The notes under the pieces: generated by a model
What the model was told of the DNA's origin: nothing
What the model saw: the letters and a program-made list of their open reading frames with translations, nothing else
Databases searched by the model: none
Shown here: piece by piece, positions 40,701 through 53,712 of the stretch
Layout: each line of letters opens with the position of its first letter
Numbering within the stretch: the stretch's first letter is position 1
Source: Bugulina stolonifera
Taxonomy: Eukaryota > Bryozoa > Gymnolaemata > Cheilostomatida > Bugulidae
Direction: 5' to 3'
Assembly (NCBI GenBank): GCA_935421135.1
Contig: OW285188.1
Location: forward strand, 27,316,433-27,380,432
Length of the DNA: 64,000 nt
Translations under genes and position numbers: made by a program

Positions 40701-43700
40701 TTTACGTGTGCTATCTACGTCTGCTATCTACGTCTGTAATTACTGTACATCAAAAGACACTGCCTACCCTGATAATATGGTGTACTCTAATAATATAACA
40801 TATTCTGATAATATAGTCGTAGTGAATATAGTAGAGTACCTGAGTTCTGAGGGTCGAGAAGGGAGAGTACTTGAGGGGAGGTATCTGGGAGCCTCCGTAC
40901 CATGTGACTGAGTATAGTAACTATGTCTACAGTCACTGATTCTGTGCATAGATTCAGACATTGTGAGAGGAAAGCGGAGACCTGAAGGAAACCAGTAGTC
41001 AGTATAATAGTGTAGTATTACTCTAGTAGTATTACTGTTACTCTAGTAATATCAGTGTTACTCTAGTAATATCACTGTTACTCTATAGTATTATTAGTAT
41101 CACTTACTTCAGGGATTGACATGCAGTCAGCAAACTGTGACAGGAAAGGCAGGTTGATGAGACAAAGACGCTCTATTAGACCCACAGGAATACTCGTGTC
41201 AGGTACTGCAAGGTGCTCTACACATGCTTGTAGAAGCTTGGGGACAAGTTGCCCTTCCAGGAAGGATCTAGAAAGTGATATATTATGTACATTGTACTTG
41301 ACAATTGAAACAGAGATCTAAAAGAATGAAAACAAACAGATACCACTTGCTTCAATATAAATATATGCATAGTACGTGTATACACATGCATATATAGCCA
41401 AACATACGTGTGTATATAATCCAGTGTATCTTCTGATATATCACATGCAAATGGTAATATACAGAGTTGGGAAGTCTCCAGAATCAGACTGGTCATTACC
41501 ATTGCTTTCTCTTCGCTACACCTGTAGATGTAATATAAGCATAGTAAGTATAGATAGTATGTATAATATAAGTATATTCTATGTATAATAGCAGTACACA
41601 GTATGTATAATATAAGCATATTCTATGTATAATAACAGTACACAGTATGTATAATATAAGCATATTCTATGTATAATAACAGTACACAGTATGTATAATA
41701 TAAGCACATACCTGCAGCTGATCGCCTGTAGGAAGTGAGAAGACAGTAGATGCATGATAACCTGGTTGGTGATACCATCCGGTCTCATAAAGAACGAGGC
41801 AAGTTGATGAGCTTCCTGTAAACACGCAAGTATAGAACTGTAGTGTACGGTATAGAACTGTAGTGTATGGTATAGAACTGTAGTGTATGGTATAGAACTG
41901 TAGTGTATGGTATAGAACTGTAGTGTATGGTATAGAACTGTAGTGTATGGTATAGAACTGTAGTGTACGGTATAGAACTGTAGTGTATGGTATAGCTCTG
42001 TAGTGTATGGTATAGAACTGTAGTGTATGGTATAGAACTGTAGTGTATGGTATAGAACTGCAGTGTATGGTATAGAACTGCAGTGTATGGTATAGAACTG
42101 TAGTGTACGGTATAGAACTGCTGTGTATGGTATAGAACTGTAGTGTACGGTATAGAACTGTAGTGTACGGTATAGAACTGTAGTGTACGGTATAGAACTG
42201 TAGTGTACGGTATAGAACTGTAGTGTACGGTATAGAACTGTAGTGTATGGTATAGAACTGTAGTGTATGGTATAGAACTGTAGTGTATGGTATAGAACTG
42301 TAGTGTATGGTATAGAACTGTAGTGTATGGTATAGAACTGTAGTGTATGGTATAGAACTGTAGTGTACGGTATAGCTCTGTAGTGCATGGTATAGAACTA
42401 TAGTACATGGTATAGAACTGTAGTGTATGGTATAGAACTGCAGTGCATGGTATAGAACTGTAGTGTATGGTATAGAACTGTAGTGTACGGTATAGAACTG
42501 TAATGGATGGTATAGAACTAATCTAGTCTATCAGCATCAAGTACATGGGGTACAGTGTGCATAAGGCATACCTTGGTAAATATACCAACTGCTAGCTGCA
42601 CAGTGGCAATGATGCCTGTAGGTGATATGAGGTCCCAGTCAGGTTGCTGCTGCGTGTCGGGTCGGGTAAAGGTATTCCCATCCACTGGTTTATTCTCCAT
42701 GTGTAGAGTAGAGGCTAACCTATGTAGCAGTGTTATCCATATCCCATTGTCTATGTATATCTTGGCCATTGGCAGCCGCTCACTCTGTAACAGCAAGAAA
42801 CTTTGAAATACGAGACGGACAGCAGCTAAAGTGACAATACATTGTGTAGTCTGCCATGTAAGAGATGTCAAGGAAACCGTATATGTGTAAGCTACGTACC
42901 TGTTCCAGCATCTGATTGAGTAACAGGAGTAACCCATCTAGTATCCCGTATTCGAATGGCACTCGGACACACACCTATCAGGTAGGAGAGAACATAAGGA
43001 GAGGCTGTCAAAGGAGTACTTTGTACATTATATTCTATCTCAACCAATCAGTACTGCTGGTTTGCATTGATCTCTGTACATAACATGAACAGCAATGTCT
43101 CCTCTGCTAGGAGAGAGGTATTTAAAGGAATGTATCATATGAAGTTATCTCCTCTACATATCAGTTGGTAGGTAATCGATTTTACCTGTGTGAGGTCAGT
43201 GAGTACAGATAGAGCTGCAGTAACCATCTCCTCTGGTTGTACAGCCACTCCTATGCCGTGGTCAATCACCTGACTGAAGAGTAGAGCTGCGGCAGCTGTT
43301 TGACTCGCTACCGTCGACTCAACAAAGATGGCTACCATCAGATCTGAGGCTTGGGCCACCCTGAGTATACAAACAGTGAGTGTGTACTATGAACTAGTTG
43401 GTCATATGTGTGCAATTAGGTGTTACATACAAAAATGTGTATAACACTTACAGCTGAGGTACTTGTTGTAGTTGTATTACAAGTACTGAGATTATATGTA
43501 CAGCCAACTCTATGCATGTGTTTAGATCCATGTCTTCTACCTCCACCTGTATGAAACAGAAAGCCTGATCCACACAATAGTCACTAACATGTACACACAA
43601 TATATTCATGCTACTCAATCCAGTCAGTTTGGCACCTGCGGCCCATTGGCACCTGCGGCCTGTTGGCACCTGCGGCCCATTGGCACCTGCGGCCCATTGG

Positions 43701-46700
43701 CACCTGCGGCCTGTTGGCACCTGTGGCCTGTTGGCACCTGTGGCCCATTGGCACCTGCGGCCTGTTGGTACCAGTGGCCGGTTATAGACATGAGATATTT
43801 ATAGACATAAGATATTTATAGACATGAGATATTTATAGACATGAGCTATTTATAGACATGAGCTATTTATAGACATGAGCTATTTATAGACATGAGCTGT
43901 TTATAGACATAAGATATTTATAGACATGAGATATTTATAGACATGAGATGTTTATAGACATGAGATATTTATAGACATGAGTTATTTATAGACATGAGCT
44001 ATTTATAGACATGAGCTATTTATAGACATGAGCTGTTTATAGACATAAGATATTTATAGACATGAGATATTTATAGACATGAGATGTTTATAGACATGAG
44101 ATATTTATAGACATGAGTTATTTATAGACATGAGTTATTTATAGACATGAGATGTTTATAGACATGAGATATTTATAGACATGAGTTATTTATAGACATG
44201 AGTTATTTATAGACATGAGCTGTTTATAAACATAAGCTATTAATAGACATGAGCTGTTTATAGACATAAGCTATTTCTAGACATGAGCTGTTTATAGACA
44301 TGGGCTATTTATAGACATGAGTTATTTATAGACATGAGCTGTTTATAAACATAAGCTATTAATAGACATGAGCTGTTTATAGACATGGGCTATTAATAGA
44401 CATGAGCTGTTTATAGACATAAGCTATTAATAGACATGAGCTGTTTATAGACATGGGCTATTAATAGACATGAGCTGTTTATAGACATAAGCTATTTATA
44501 GACATGAGCTGTTTATAGACATGGGCTATTAATAGACATGAGCTGTTTATAGACATAAGCTATTTATAGACATGAGCTATTAATAGACATGGGCTATTTA
44601 TAGACATGAGCTGTTTATAGACATGGGCTATTTATAGACAAAGGCTATTTATAGACATGGGCTATTTATAGACATGGGCTCTTTATAGGCAGATTATCGT
44701 TGAGAGTAAATGGGCCAGAAATGAGCTAGTTACCAGTCTAACACTTCACAATAAACTAATACATAAAATGAAAAAGAAAACAGAGACATGGGTACAAGCA
44801 GCATAGCTTAGGACGTATGGTCTACCATGTGGCAGTGTGTTAGAAGTATGATAAACACTGGAGAAAAATTAGAGGAAATCCATGTATATATATACATGTA
44901 TATACATGTACAAAGTATGTTGATTTTATACTATACCACACTACCTTAGTACCATCGGGCTGCAACAGTGTACCACGGGCTAAAGTCCTTATACCAGCAA
45001 TACATAATATACATATAAATCACAGCTGTGTATAAGAAATACGTACACATGTTGATATAGTAATCACTTGCCATGTACGTATACGCATATCAATGCCAAC
45101 AGGAGAAGTGATACCATTTTGAAGTATAACAACAAAACTGTACTATATACACTGTCCCCAAACATGTAAAACTGTATATTCATGTACATGTAGCATCCAT
45201 ATCTACGTATGACTTCAATAATTTGGTGGGGAAGATAACTTTGAATATACAGAACTGTTACTCTTTGACCCATCATACAAAGTATATACAGTATCACATG
45301 GTTGATATTCCACCAGACTGGTCAATGCACATAAATCTAGTATTGAGTATAGCATGTATCTTAGACTGAGAACTTACTGCACCAGTTAGTATAATAAGTA
45401 GGGACTGTATGTGAGACTCCTCATTGGCAAAGTATTCACAGAAAGGTAAGCTATGTTGTGATGTAGTATATAGAGCCTGCATAGAAATAGCAGAAAATAG
45501 CGTAAACAGTATAACAATATGTGTACCAAGTATATACATTTATAACCACAGCTCAAACACACATTCAAACCATGAGAATAGAACTCCCCAGTCACACCAG
45601 AATATCTAAACTGCTATCTGATTAGGCTATGTATACATATACTACCTGATTAGGTTATGTATACATATACTACCTGATTAGGTTATGTATACATATACTA
45701 CCTGATTAGGTTATGTATACATATACTACCTTGAGCACATTAACACAAGTTGTGGGATGTCGTAGAAATAGCAGATAATCTTCAGCCATTTCTTTCTTCT
45801 TGGAGATGATAGAGCCTAGAACCTCGGCTACCTACATGTACATAGAAATACACATGTACAATGTATGTAAGGTGTCAGCTATATACATGTACATGTACAA
45901 TGTAAGGTGTCAGCTATATACATGTACATGTAAGGTGTCAGTTGAGTTATATACATGTACAATATATGTAAGGTGTCAGCTATATACATGTACAATATAT
46001 GTAAGGTGTCAGCTATATACATGTGCATGTAGGGAAGGTGTCAGTTGAGTTATATACATGTGCATGTAGGTAAGGTGTCAGTATGCGCATTGACTGATAG
46101 TAGAAAGCATGTATCTTGAATGAAGCACTACAACTGGAGCATTACTGTGAGTATTTACTTATTTGCATTATTTGCTATTTGGACCTGTAGCCTCACTTAG
46201 GAAAACCCACCATAATAAAAACTAAAGTGTATGCCCTGAGTGAGGATCGAACTCACGACCTTCAGATTATGAGACTGACGCGCTGCCTACTGCCTATCAA
46301 GGCACATGACAACCAATCATTAATACTTTCATTCATAGGTCACTTTGTTTCTCATTAAAATAATCACATAACCACCTTAGGAAGAGCGGATGGAAAGAGA
46401 AAAAAGATTTTTAAGTATTTCCCTTAAAGGGATTCACACATCGTCAGTGCAGTGTGAGACTAATAATACAATTACCAAACCTCCCAAGACGCTGCATATA
46501 CATATACATCATTAGACAACATAATGTAAAGCTGTGTTCATGAACATCTGTCAGCATGTACCCTAATAGCGCAGTAGGCAGCACGTCAGTCTCATAGTTT
46601 GAAGGTCCTGAGTTTGATCCTCACTATGATCATACAGTTTTAACAATTTTCAACTGAAACAATCAAACTACAGAATTAAAGAGAAAGTTAACAGGTCTTC

Positions 46701-49700
46701 AAAAATTCTGTAGCATGTGATACTGTTGTACACAGTATCATGTGTAGCATATCTGATGTTACATGTGACACTACATGTGTTTTCAACATACTTTGGATTT
46801 CCCTGTTAGAGTAGCAGGATTTTTGACATCAAGAGGGAGGTATGTGAGAGCAGCGATACAAGCTACTGCCAGGTCTACTGTGTCAAACAACCTGTTAGAT
46901 GCCTCCTCCTCCGTCGCCCCTTTCTCAGCTATACAAATGGAGGATACAGACCACCCACTAGTATACGACATGCCATATGAGTGTAATATATGCAGTATAT
47001 GACATACTATATGAGTGTAATATAAGCATACAGACCACCCACTAGTATATGACATGCCATATGAGTGTAATATATGCAGTATATGACATACTATATGAGT
47101 GTAATATAAGCATACAGACCACCCACTAGTATATGACATGCCATATGAGTGTAATATAAGCATACAGACCACCCACTAGTATATGACACGCCATATGAGT
47201 GTAATATATGCAGTATATGACATACTATATGAGTGTAATATAAGCATACAGACCACCCACTAGTATATGACATGCCATATGAGTGTAATATATGCAGTAT
47301 ATGGCATACTATATGAGTGTAATATAAGCATACAGATCACCCACTAGTAAGGTATATAAATGTTAGTATCACAAGTTGCTTGCTCTCACCTTGAAAGCTC
47401 TTAATAAAAGTATCATCCCGATGACAGCATTTGATGAGAGACTTCAGTATGTGGTCATAGTTAGTGGCGATCCCTGTGAGGAACTTTTCTGGCAGAGTAG
47501 TTATATTCTTATCCATCATCTCACATAAATATATGAAACACTGTAAGTAGATAGGAAAGTCACAAGTAGTACCGTTACTGCAGTAGTACAGTAGAATACT
47601 GACTGTTAGGGAATATACAGTAGAATACTGACTGTTATGAAATGTACAGTAGAATACTGACTGTTAGGGATTATACAGTAGAATACTGACTGTTAGGGAA
47701 TGCTCCCGCAGACGTAGATCACTGTCACACTCCTGTACCATCAGCTTGTCAAGGAAACTTGTGTAAGTAAGGGCACAGCCTCCATACATCTCTATCCTGC
47801 AAAAACATCACCAGGTGATACAGCAGGTGATACTGTGTCAGCAGGTGATACATGACTAGTGTCGGCAGGTGATACATGACTAGTGTCGGCAGGTGATGCA
47901 TGACTAGTGTCGGCAGGTGATGCATGACTAGTGTCGGCAGGTGATGCACGACTAGTGTCGGCAGGTGATGCATGACTAGTGTCGGCAGGTGATACATGAC
48001 TAGTGTCGGCAGGTGCTTATTTACAACGAGTGTGATCAGTGGACAGGATAAGCACATCTCAGTATCAAAGACTAGCTAACGTAGTAAGAGGCATGTGGAG
48101 ATAACTACTTACACTGGCTCACTCACACCTTCCTCCCAGTAAGATTCACTGGATAGAAAAGCATTAACTACAATCACCAGGTCTAACAGAACGTGCTGGA
48201 ACCAAGGCAATTCATGTATGTCCTTCTTAAGCAGCAGGTCACCTAACAGAGACAGCTGGAGGTTAGGCGTCTCTGTGCGTTCACTGAACGTCATTACCGT
48301 GTTTAAGTCGCTGCAAGGCAGAGTCATAATTATATATTCCATGATGCAACATAATTATATATCCCATGATGCAACATCATTTAACAAGTTTCAAACTAAG
48401 ATTGCATCTAAGCACTGATTATTGATTTATCTGTAAAAATGCAACTCATGTTCCAACAAACACCTACTTAAGGTTTGAAACACAAGAAACATCCAGCATG
48501 AGTTTCAATTATAAACAGACAATAGTTGAACCCCAGTATGTATGTTTATAATTTACACTGCTTCATAACTCTTCACACCTTTTCACAGTGAGCAGGTTAG
48601 TCAGCAGCCTCAACGCCATTCTCATCTTACTAGCGCCCTCTAGCTGACCCTCCTTCACCTTTGCAGCACTAGTACTTATTCGCTTATGCATTTTAACAGC
48701 AAAACTTCTATTTTTCAGCATGGCTAGCATTTTATCAGCCTCATCAGTCTCCGTGATGTCGATTAATGCTTGCCATTCATCGTCAGAATCCGCCCCCTAC
48801 AATACGACAGTGAGAGTTATCCACTCCTACAATATGACAGTAAAAGTTATCCACCCCTACAATGCGACAATGAGAGTTATCCACCCCTACAATACGACAG
48901 TGACAGTTATCCACCCCTACAATATGACAGTGACAGTTATCTACCCCTACAATACGACAGTGACAGTTATCCACTCCCTACAATACGACACATGCATCAT
49001 ATAACAAGTGACAGTTATCCACCCCCTACAATACGACACAGACATCATATAACAAGTGACAGTTATCCACCCCCTACAATACGACACAGACATCATATAA
49101 CAAGTGACAGTTATCCACCCCCTACAATACGACACACACATCATATAACAAGTGACAGTTATCCACCTCCTACAATACGATACATACATAATATAACAAG
49201 TGAGAGTTATCCACCCCTACAATACGACACACACTATAACTATGTTAGGTGACAGCCAATTTACCGATATTATTCAATATCGTATACCAAACAACTGAAC
49301 TCCTCCCATCCACCCATTATCATTATCTCCATCAATATGTTACCTCATCGTCAAGTTTCACCTCATCCAGAGTCTTCTTCTCTTTCTCTTGACTGTGTTT
49401 CTTCACCAGTTTTCTTGGCTCAACTTTTACATCCGGGTACTCTGTTTGGTAGTCCTGTTCTATGCGATCTGCTCGAGGTGTTGGGTCCTGGAACTACACA
49501 CATAGTGTTCCTCTAGTTACTATGAACCATTATAATACATCAATACATGATGTACATGTAGCTTTCCCTCATACTGGACAGGTTTATATGCAATGTATAA
49601 TACAGACACTTACTTTAACATCAGGCTGTTCCCACTCTGGTGAGAGAAGTTCCTTGTTAGTCTCTGTTGGGGCTGAAGCCTTCTGTTCAGTCTAGTAAAT

Positions 49701-52511
49701 AACAAATACAACTCGTTACGTAACACTTACCTGATCAACAAGGTAAGTAAAACCAACTTTCATACATTCATATCTGTTATCAAAATGCTCAAAGTTCACT
49801 GGGTGACCAGGTCATCAAAAGTAAATTGAGAGAGTGCGATGATCGGCTAATATCAATAACATTGTTTAACATGCTATCATGTTGAGAGTTACATTTGGGG
49901 ATTCAGGTCTTGGAATTGAGATACTAATTTAAACCTCCAATTGACGACGTATACACATTGATGACCGTGACCTTTGGTAGGCTGGCAAATAAAAAAACTT
50001 CCTACCTTTTTATTCTCTGCTGCTTTTTTTCTAGCTTTACTGAGTATCTTAGAAGAGCCAGGAGGATTTGCCTTCTCTTTACTCTGCTGCTCTTTCCTGA
50101 ACACCATTGATGCTGACATGGACTTGATAAAGGGGCTGTCACTCTTCAAGTCTTCTTCTGACACTAGAGATAACCAGTATGTCATCACACACAATACACT
50201 GTGACATCACACACAATATGCTGTGACATCACACACAATACTCTGTGACATCACATACAATAAGCTGTGACATCACATACGATAAGCTGTGACATCACAT
50301 ACACTGTGACATCACACACAATATGCTGTAACATCACACACAATACACTGTGACATCACATACAATAAGCTGTGACATCACACACAATACTGTGTAACAT
50401 TACACACAATACACTATGACATCATACACAATACACTGTGACATCATACTCAATATACTGTGACATCACACACAATATACTGTGACATCACACACAATAT
50501 GCTGTGACATCACACACAATACGCTGTGACATCACACACAATACACTGTGACATCATACTCAATATACTGTGACATCACACACAATACGCTGTGACGCAA
50601 TAGTTTATACTCTGTAGAATATACAAGCTGCCACACACCTGTAACCAACTCCCTAATAAATGGGTGATGGAGAAGATTTGGCCAGCTGAGACGGTGGTTT
50701 GGATTCTTAATCAGCAGACCTTGAAGGAAGTCCTTAAATACAGCAGACATTGTCTTCGGCCATTTTACTGGATCTTTTACAATGAGACTGACCAGTTGAA
50801 ATATGCTGTTAGTATAGAACGGTGGTTGACCAGTATTTAGCTCATATAGAATACATCCGAGAGCCCACAAGTCAGCAGTGTGGTCATAAGGCTTCTCTTC
50901 AACCAGCTCTGGGGACATGTACAGAGGCGTCCCCTAAAACCGAGTTAAGTAATACGCTATTACCACTGTATAGAACATTCTTACACAGATTGTAGGCTAC
51001 CAGTTGTAGAACGAGATAACAGACAGCAGGTAGTGAGGATTTACTAGGGCATAGTGTGACAAGATAAAGTAGTGCAGTTACCTTGATAGAGGTGAGTACT
51101 AGAGTGTTTGTACTCATGGCTCTGGCAAAACCAAAGTCACACAACTTGATGATACCATCCTTGCCTAGCAGGATGTTCTGCGGTTTCATATCTCTGTGTA
51201 GAATTCTATGAGCATGTAGGTAGAAGAGAGCTGATACGAGCTGTGCAGCGATCTCTTGCACCTACAACCACAATGCTATACCATCAATAGATCATCATCA
51301 CACTACCTCCTCAGATATCACATATGATTATTATACATGTACATATTGTGGAACAAATCAGTAGAAAAGAAGTGATGAGCTGATATTTCACATCACATTG
51401 GGCAGCAGCATCCGTTGTATAATATTGGTACAGGCTAAGTCTAGTCCACTCTAGAACAGTGAAGTTTATATCCACTGCAACTGAATGTGGTTAAAAGTAC
51501 AAAACAAACAGCAGTTTTCAAAAATATATAAGATTAGTAGCAGATGAAGTAAACAGAACACATGCTGTGATGAGAACATGTGACATACAATACCTGATCT
51601 TCTGGCAAACTTCCATCATCTTCCAGTATTTGAAAGAGCTCCCCCGAGGCGTAGTCTGTAACTGCTACCACCTACGATGGTACAGACGAGTAATTAGCTA
51701 TGGAGCTGACTTCCTAATCTCCAATTCCACAGTAAATATAGACATACATGTAATACGTTTCCAAATAACAAAAACAATATTGCAAAGTTGTTCTTTATCC
51801 TTTGAGATTTAGAGACGGATACATGTACCAGCCATGAACAGCATCAGTAACAAATTATAACTGCAGAGAACCATGTAACATGTAATACAACCTCCTTCTC
51901 CGTTTCAAAGCTGTCCAACATCTGTATGATATTCGGGTGTCTTAGCTCTCTCATTATATCTATTTCTTTCCGCAGATTCTTCAATTCTTTGTCAGATCTG
52001 CCTTGCTTAGAGATGAACTTCATGGCTACAATCTACATGTTTATACTAATATACCAACACAGGTGTTATATGTCCAGCAGACACTGATCATGTGTTATAT
52101 GTCCAGCAGACGCTGATCATGTGTCATATGTCCAGCAGACGCTGATCATGTGTCATATGTCCAGCAGACGCTGATCATGTGTTATATGTCCAGCAGACGC
52201 TGATCATATGTCCAGCAGACGCTGATCATGTGTTATATGTCCAGCAGACGCTGATCATATGTCCAGCAGACGCTGATCATGTGTTATATGTCAGGAAAGC
52301 ACAAATAAATGTAAAAGCACTAAACATAAGAAATATGAGACAGAGACCATTTGCCTATTTCTATCTGCAATCTCTTTACAGAGCTACTGCCAGATCATAC
52401 ACCAAACATATCAAAGTCAACTATTACCTGACTAGAAAACTTCCTCCGTCCTTTGTACACCTTCCCAAATGAACCTTCACCAACCAACTCCAATTGATGG
52501 TAGTTATCCAT
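37745..52511 (-). CDS. STK36: Serine/threonine-protein kinase 36 (Fused homologue)
   Basis: Fused-family kinase, linked in animals to Hedgehog signalling and motile cilia. It has 28 exons, in coding order: 52511-52428, 52032-51892, 51671-51594, 51261-51082, 50933-50639, 50163-50006, 49691-49614, 49493-49344, 48796-48579, 48310-48113, 47796-47691, 47540-47390, 46928-46792, 45831-45730, 45476-45378, 43546-43452, 43360-43186, 42974-42900, 42784-42572, 41815-41712, 41521-41408, 41267-41108, 40981-40840, 40575-40458, 40292-40232, 39923-39794, 38581-38509, 38051-37745. All phases agree, giving 1313 aa; human STK36 has about 1315. The kinase domain covers about 1-260: GEGSFGKVY, Lys33, HRDMKPQN with Asp125, DFG at 143-145, [11 protein letters not shown] charged linker follows, then helical HEAT/armadillo-like repeats to the end ([10 protein letters not shown] and [11 protein letters not shown] blocks match the family). 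The donor after 51892 (gttgta) is weak. Confidence 0.95.
38582..39605 (-). repeat. 34-bp minisatellite at the STK36 exon-27 acceptor
   Basis: About 30 copies of a 34-bp unit containing ggcatgtactctggtatata and cagtact. The first unit, on the exon side, supplies the real minus-strand acceptor (cactgtag) of exon 38581-38509; other units with the same ctacagtg are decoys. Confidence 0.9.
40315..40440. repeat. Short imperfect tandem repeat
   Basis: Units of tatacatgtagatacta type within the STK36 intron 40457-40293. Confidence 0.6.
40618..40740. repeat. 13-bp tandem repeat (ccatctacgtgtg)
   Basis: About nine copies of catctacgtgtgc with c/t changes, in an STK36 intron. Confidence 0.8.
41540..41705. 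repeat. About 44-bp tandem repeat
   Basis: Three to four copies containing cagtacacagtatgtataat and ataagcatattctatg, next to the donor side of STK36 exon 41815-41712. Confidence 0.8.
41831..42520. repeat. 20-bp minisatellite
   Basis: About 34 copies of tatagaactgtagtgtatgg with a/c variants, in the intron between STK36 exons 42784-42572 and 41815-41712. Minus-strand frames of over 200 residues are shadows. Confidence 0.95.
43626..43770. repeat. 17-bp GC-rich minisatellite
   Basis: Eight copies of ggcacctgcggcccatt alternating with a cctgtt variant. It directly abuts a very different AT-rich 17-bp array. Confidence 0.9.
43785..44692. repeat. 17-bp AT-rich minisatellite
   Basis: About 53 copies of tatttatagacatgaga with many substitutions (agct, ataag, ggct). 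It lies in the STK36 intron between 45378 and 43546. Confidence 0.95.
45608..45730 (-). repeat. 29-bp repeat carrying an STK36 donor
   Basis: Four to five copies containing gattaggttatgtatacata and tactacct. The copy nearest the exon is the minus-strand donor (gtagta) of exon 45831-45730, and the other copies repeat the same donor motif. Confidence 0.85.
45836..46080. repeat. Imperfect array with acatgtaca and aaggtgtcagctatat
   Basis: Five or six variable copies of about 35-45 bp adjoining the acceptor side (acatgtag) of STK36 exon 45831-45730. Confidence 0.7.
46233..46303 (-). tRNA. tRNA-Met(CAT)-like gene or pseudogene
   Basis: On the minus strand a 71-nt sequence folds as an elongator tRNA-Met. 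It has a complete 7-bp acceptor stem (GCCTTGA with TCAGGGC), anticodon loop CTCATAA with CAT at 46271-46269, a perfect T-stem GTGAG/CTCAC with TTCGATC loop, and a T5 run about 12 nt downstream. The D-stem lacks one base compared with typical metazoan tRNA-Met (TAGGCAG where TAGCGCAG is usual), so it may be defective. It lies in an STK36 intron. Confidence 0.6.
46560..46631 (+). pseudogene. Decayed tRNA-Met-like sequence
   Basis: Matches the tRNA-Met-like sequence at 46233-46303 but in the opposite orientation (tagcgcagtaggcagc, gtcagtctcata, B-box gtttgatcctc). Its acceptor ends do not pair and the anticodon arm is changed, so it is a pseudogene or SINE head. Confidence 0.6.
46955..47345. repeat. 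Composite 60-100-bp tandem repeat
   Basis: Repeated blocks containing cagaccacccactagtatat, gacatgccatatgagtgtaa and a variant gacatactatatgag. Intronic in STK36. Confidence 0.85.
47590..47700 (-). repeat. About 34-bp repeat carrying an STK36 donor
   Basis: Four copies of a unit containing cagtagaatactgactgtta. The exon-side copy is the real minus-strand junction (CCCTAACA|gtcagt) of exon 47796-47691; the others are near-identical decoy donors with exon-end sequence. Confidence 0.85.
47815..48020. repeat. 24-bp minisatellite
   Basis: About eight copies containing gcaggtgatgcatgactagt and gtcg, in the STK36 intron 48112-47797. Confidence 0.9.
48797..49240 (-). repeat. 30-48-bp repeat carrying an STK36 acceptor
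   Basis: About 12 copies containing gttatccacccctacaatac, in a 30-bp and a longer form. On the minus strand each reads cgtattgtag|gggtgg, and the exon-side end is the real acceptor (cgtattgtag|GGGGCGG) of exon 48796-48579. Confidence 0.9.
50170..50598. repeat. About 22-bp minisatellite
   Basis: About 18 copies of a unit containing tgtgacatcacacacaatac with variants, in the STK36 intron between exons 50933-50639 and 50163-50006. Confidence 0.9.
52070..52295. repeat. 20-29-bp minisatellite
   Basis: About eight copies containing tatgtccagcagacgctgat, two of them shortened, in the first STK36 intron. Confidence 0.9.
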
Positions 52512-53712
52512 TGTCTAAATAGTATATATAGCGTCAGTTACAGTTGCTGACTAACTCTACAGTGCAGTGGGTACAAAGTATAGAGGTTATTAGGCACTTT
52601 CAGATTTTGAACGTTCGTTCTCAGTTGTCTTTCACTGATAGAGAGAGCCAATGCATGTGCAGCATTAAAATATTTATAACATTGATTGGCAACTCAGCAT
52701 TCGTCCATTCTGTAGGAATTAAATTCTCTGTGCCAAAGTCAATATTAAGTCTACTAAGGCTATTAAGGCTACTATAGGTGAAGGTCATCCAGCACAAGGT
52801 AATTTGAATTCAGCAATAAAACTAATAAATTTACACTTTTAAATTTTAATCCGATCGTTTCCAGCTGGGTAATGCAGTTATTATTTGTCACTGCATAATA
52901 AAAATATTGATAAAACTAATAGATAAATGCAAATTTATAAAACTGTCATCCACTTTGTAACACTGGTAACAATGGTAAGCCATAAATGGGCTGATGGCAT
53001 TACTACGTAGTGAATGTCGTAATAGGCCGCTATGCTCTACAGCTCTTTCAGCAGAAATATTAACAGTTACTGAATCCGTGCTAGTAGATGTCTATATGTT
53101 GTGGTTAGTAAGAGTGGACAACTTACAAAATGAAGAGAAGACAACTCTTATCTAGTGAAGATTCGCTAATTATTCGCTACATACCAACATATATGACGAC
53201 TCTTGCTACGGATTCAGTGCAAATTCTTTCGGAGCTCAAACAACTCACTGAGAACGGACATTCAATCATTTTTAGACAGCAGGCATTTTGACTAAATTTT
53301 CTACCGTAATTTTTGTAATTGAGCCTGAACATTCGCATGACAGTTAAAGATCCATAACATTCCTCATAATAAACCCATGAGTAGAACTTTCAAGCCAAGT
53401 GGGAAATCCAAGTTGGAGTTAGGTTTTTAGTAATGTGTTAACACTGTGTTCTAATTCATAACAACGCCATGTTACTAGAAAGGGAGATAGTTGTAACAAT
53501 GAGCAAAGCTCAATCATCATGTATATTACATAAGATATTCACATGCATACAGCTACAGTAACCATCAGTTGCTTCATGGAGCATCATAGCATATCCGTTC
53601 TAGGCCAAGGTTGTCACTGCTGTCGTGTCTCTAACCGAATCTAGCACAGTGACAATGCTGCTTAGTGAACATGTGATCTGGTGAGGTGGCCATAATATTG
53701 TAGATCTTTTCC

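Noticed and set aside
41579..42408. Minus-strand frames of 207-269 residues rich in Tyr, Thr, His
   Set aside because: Produced by a 20-bp minisatellite inside an STK36 intron.
50532..51261. Two separate small kinase fragments
   Set aside because: They are consecutive exons of one STK36 gene, joined by canonical splice sites.
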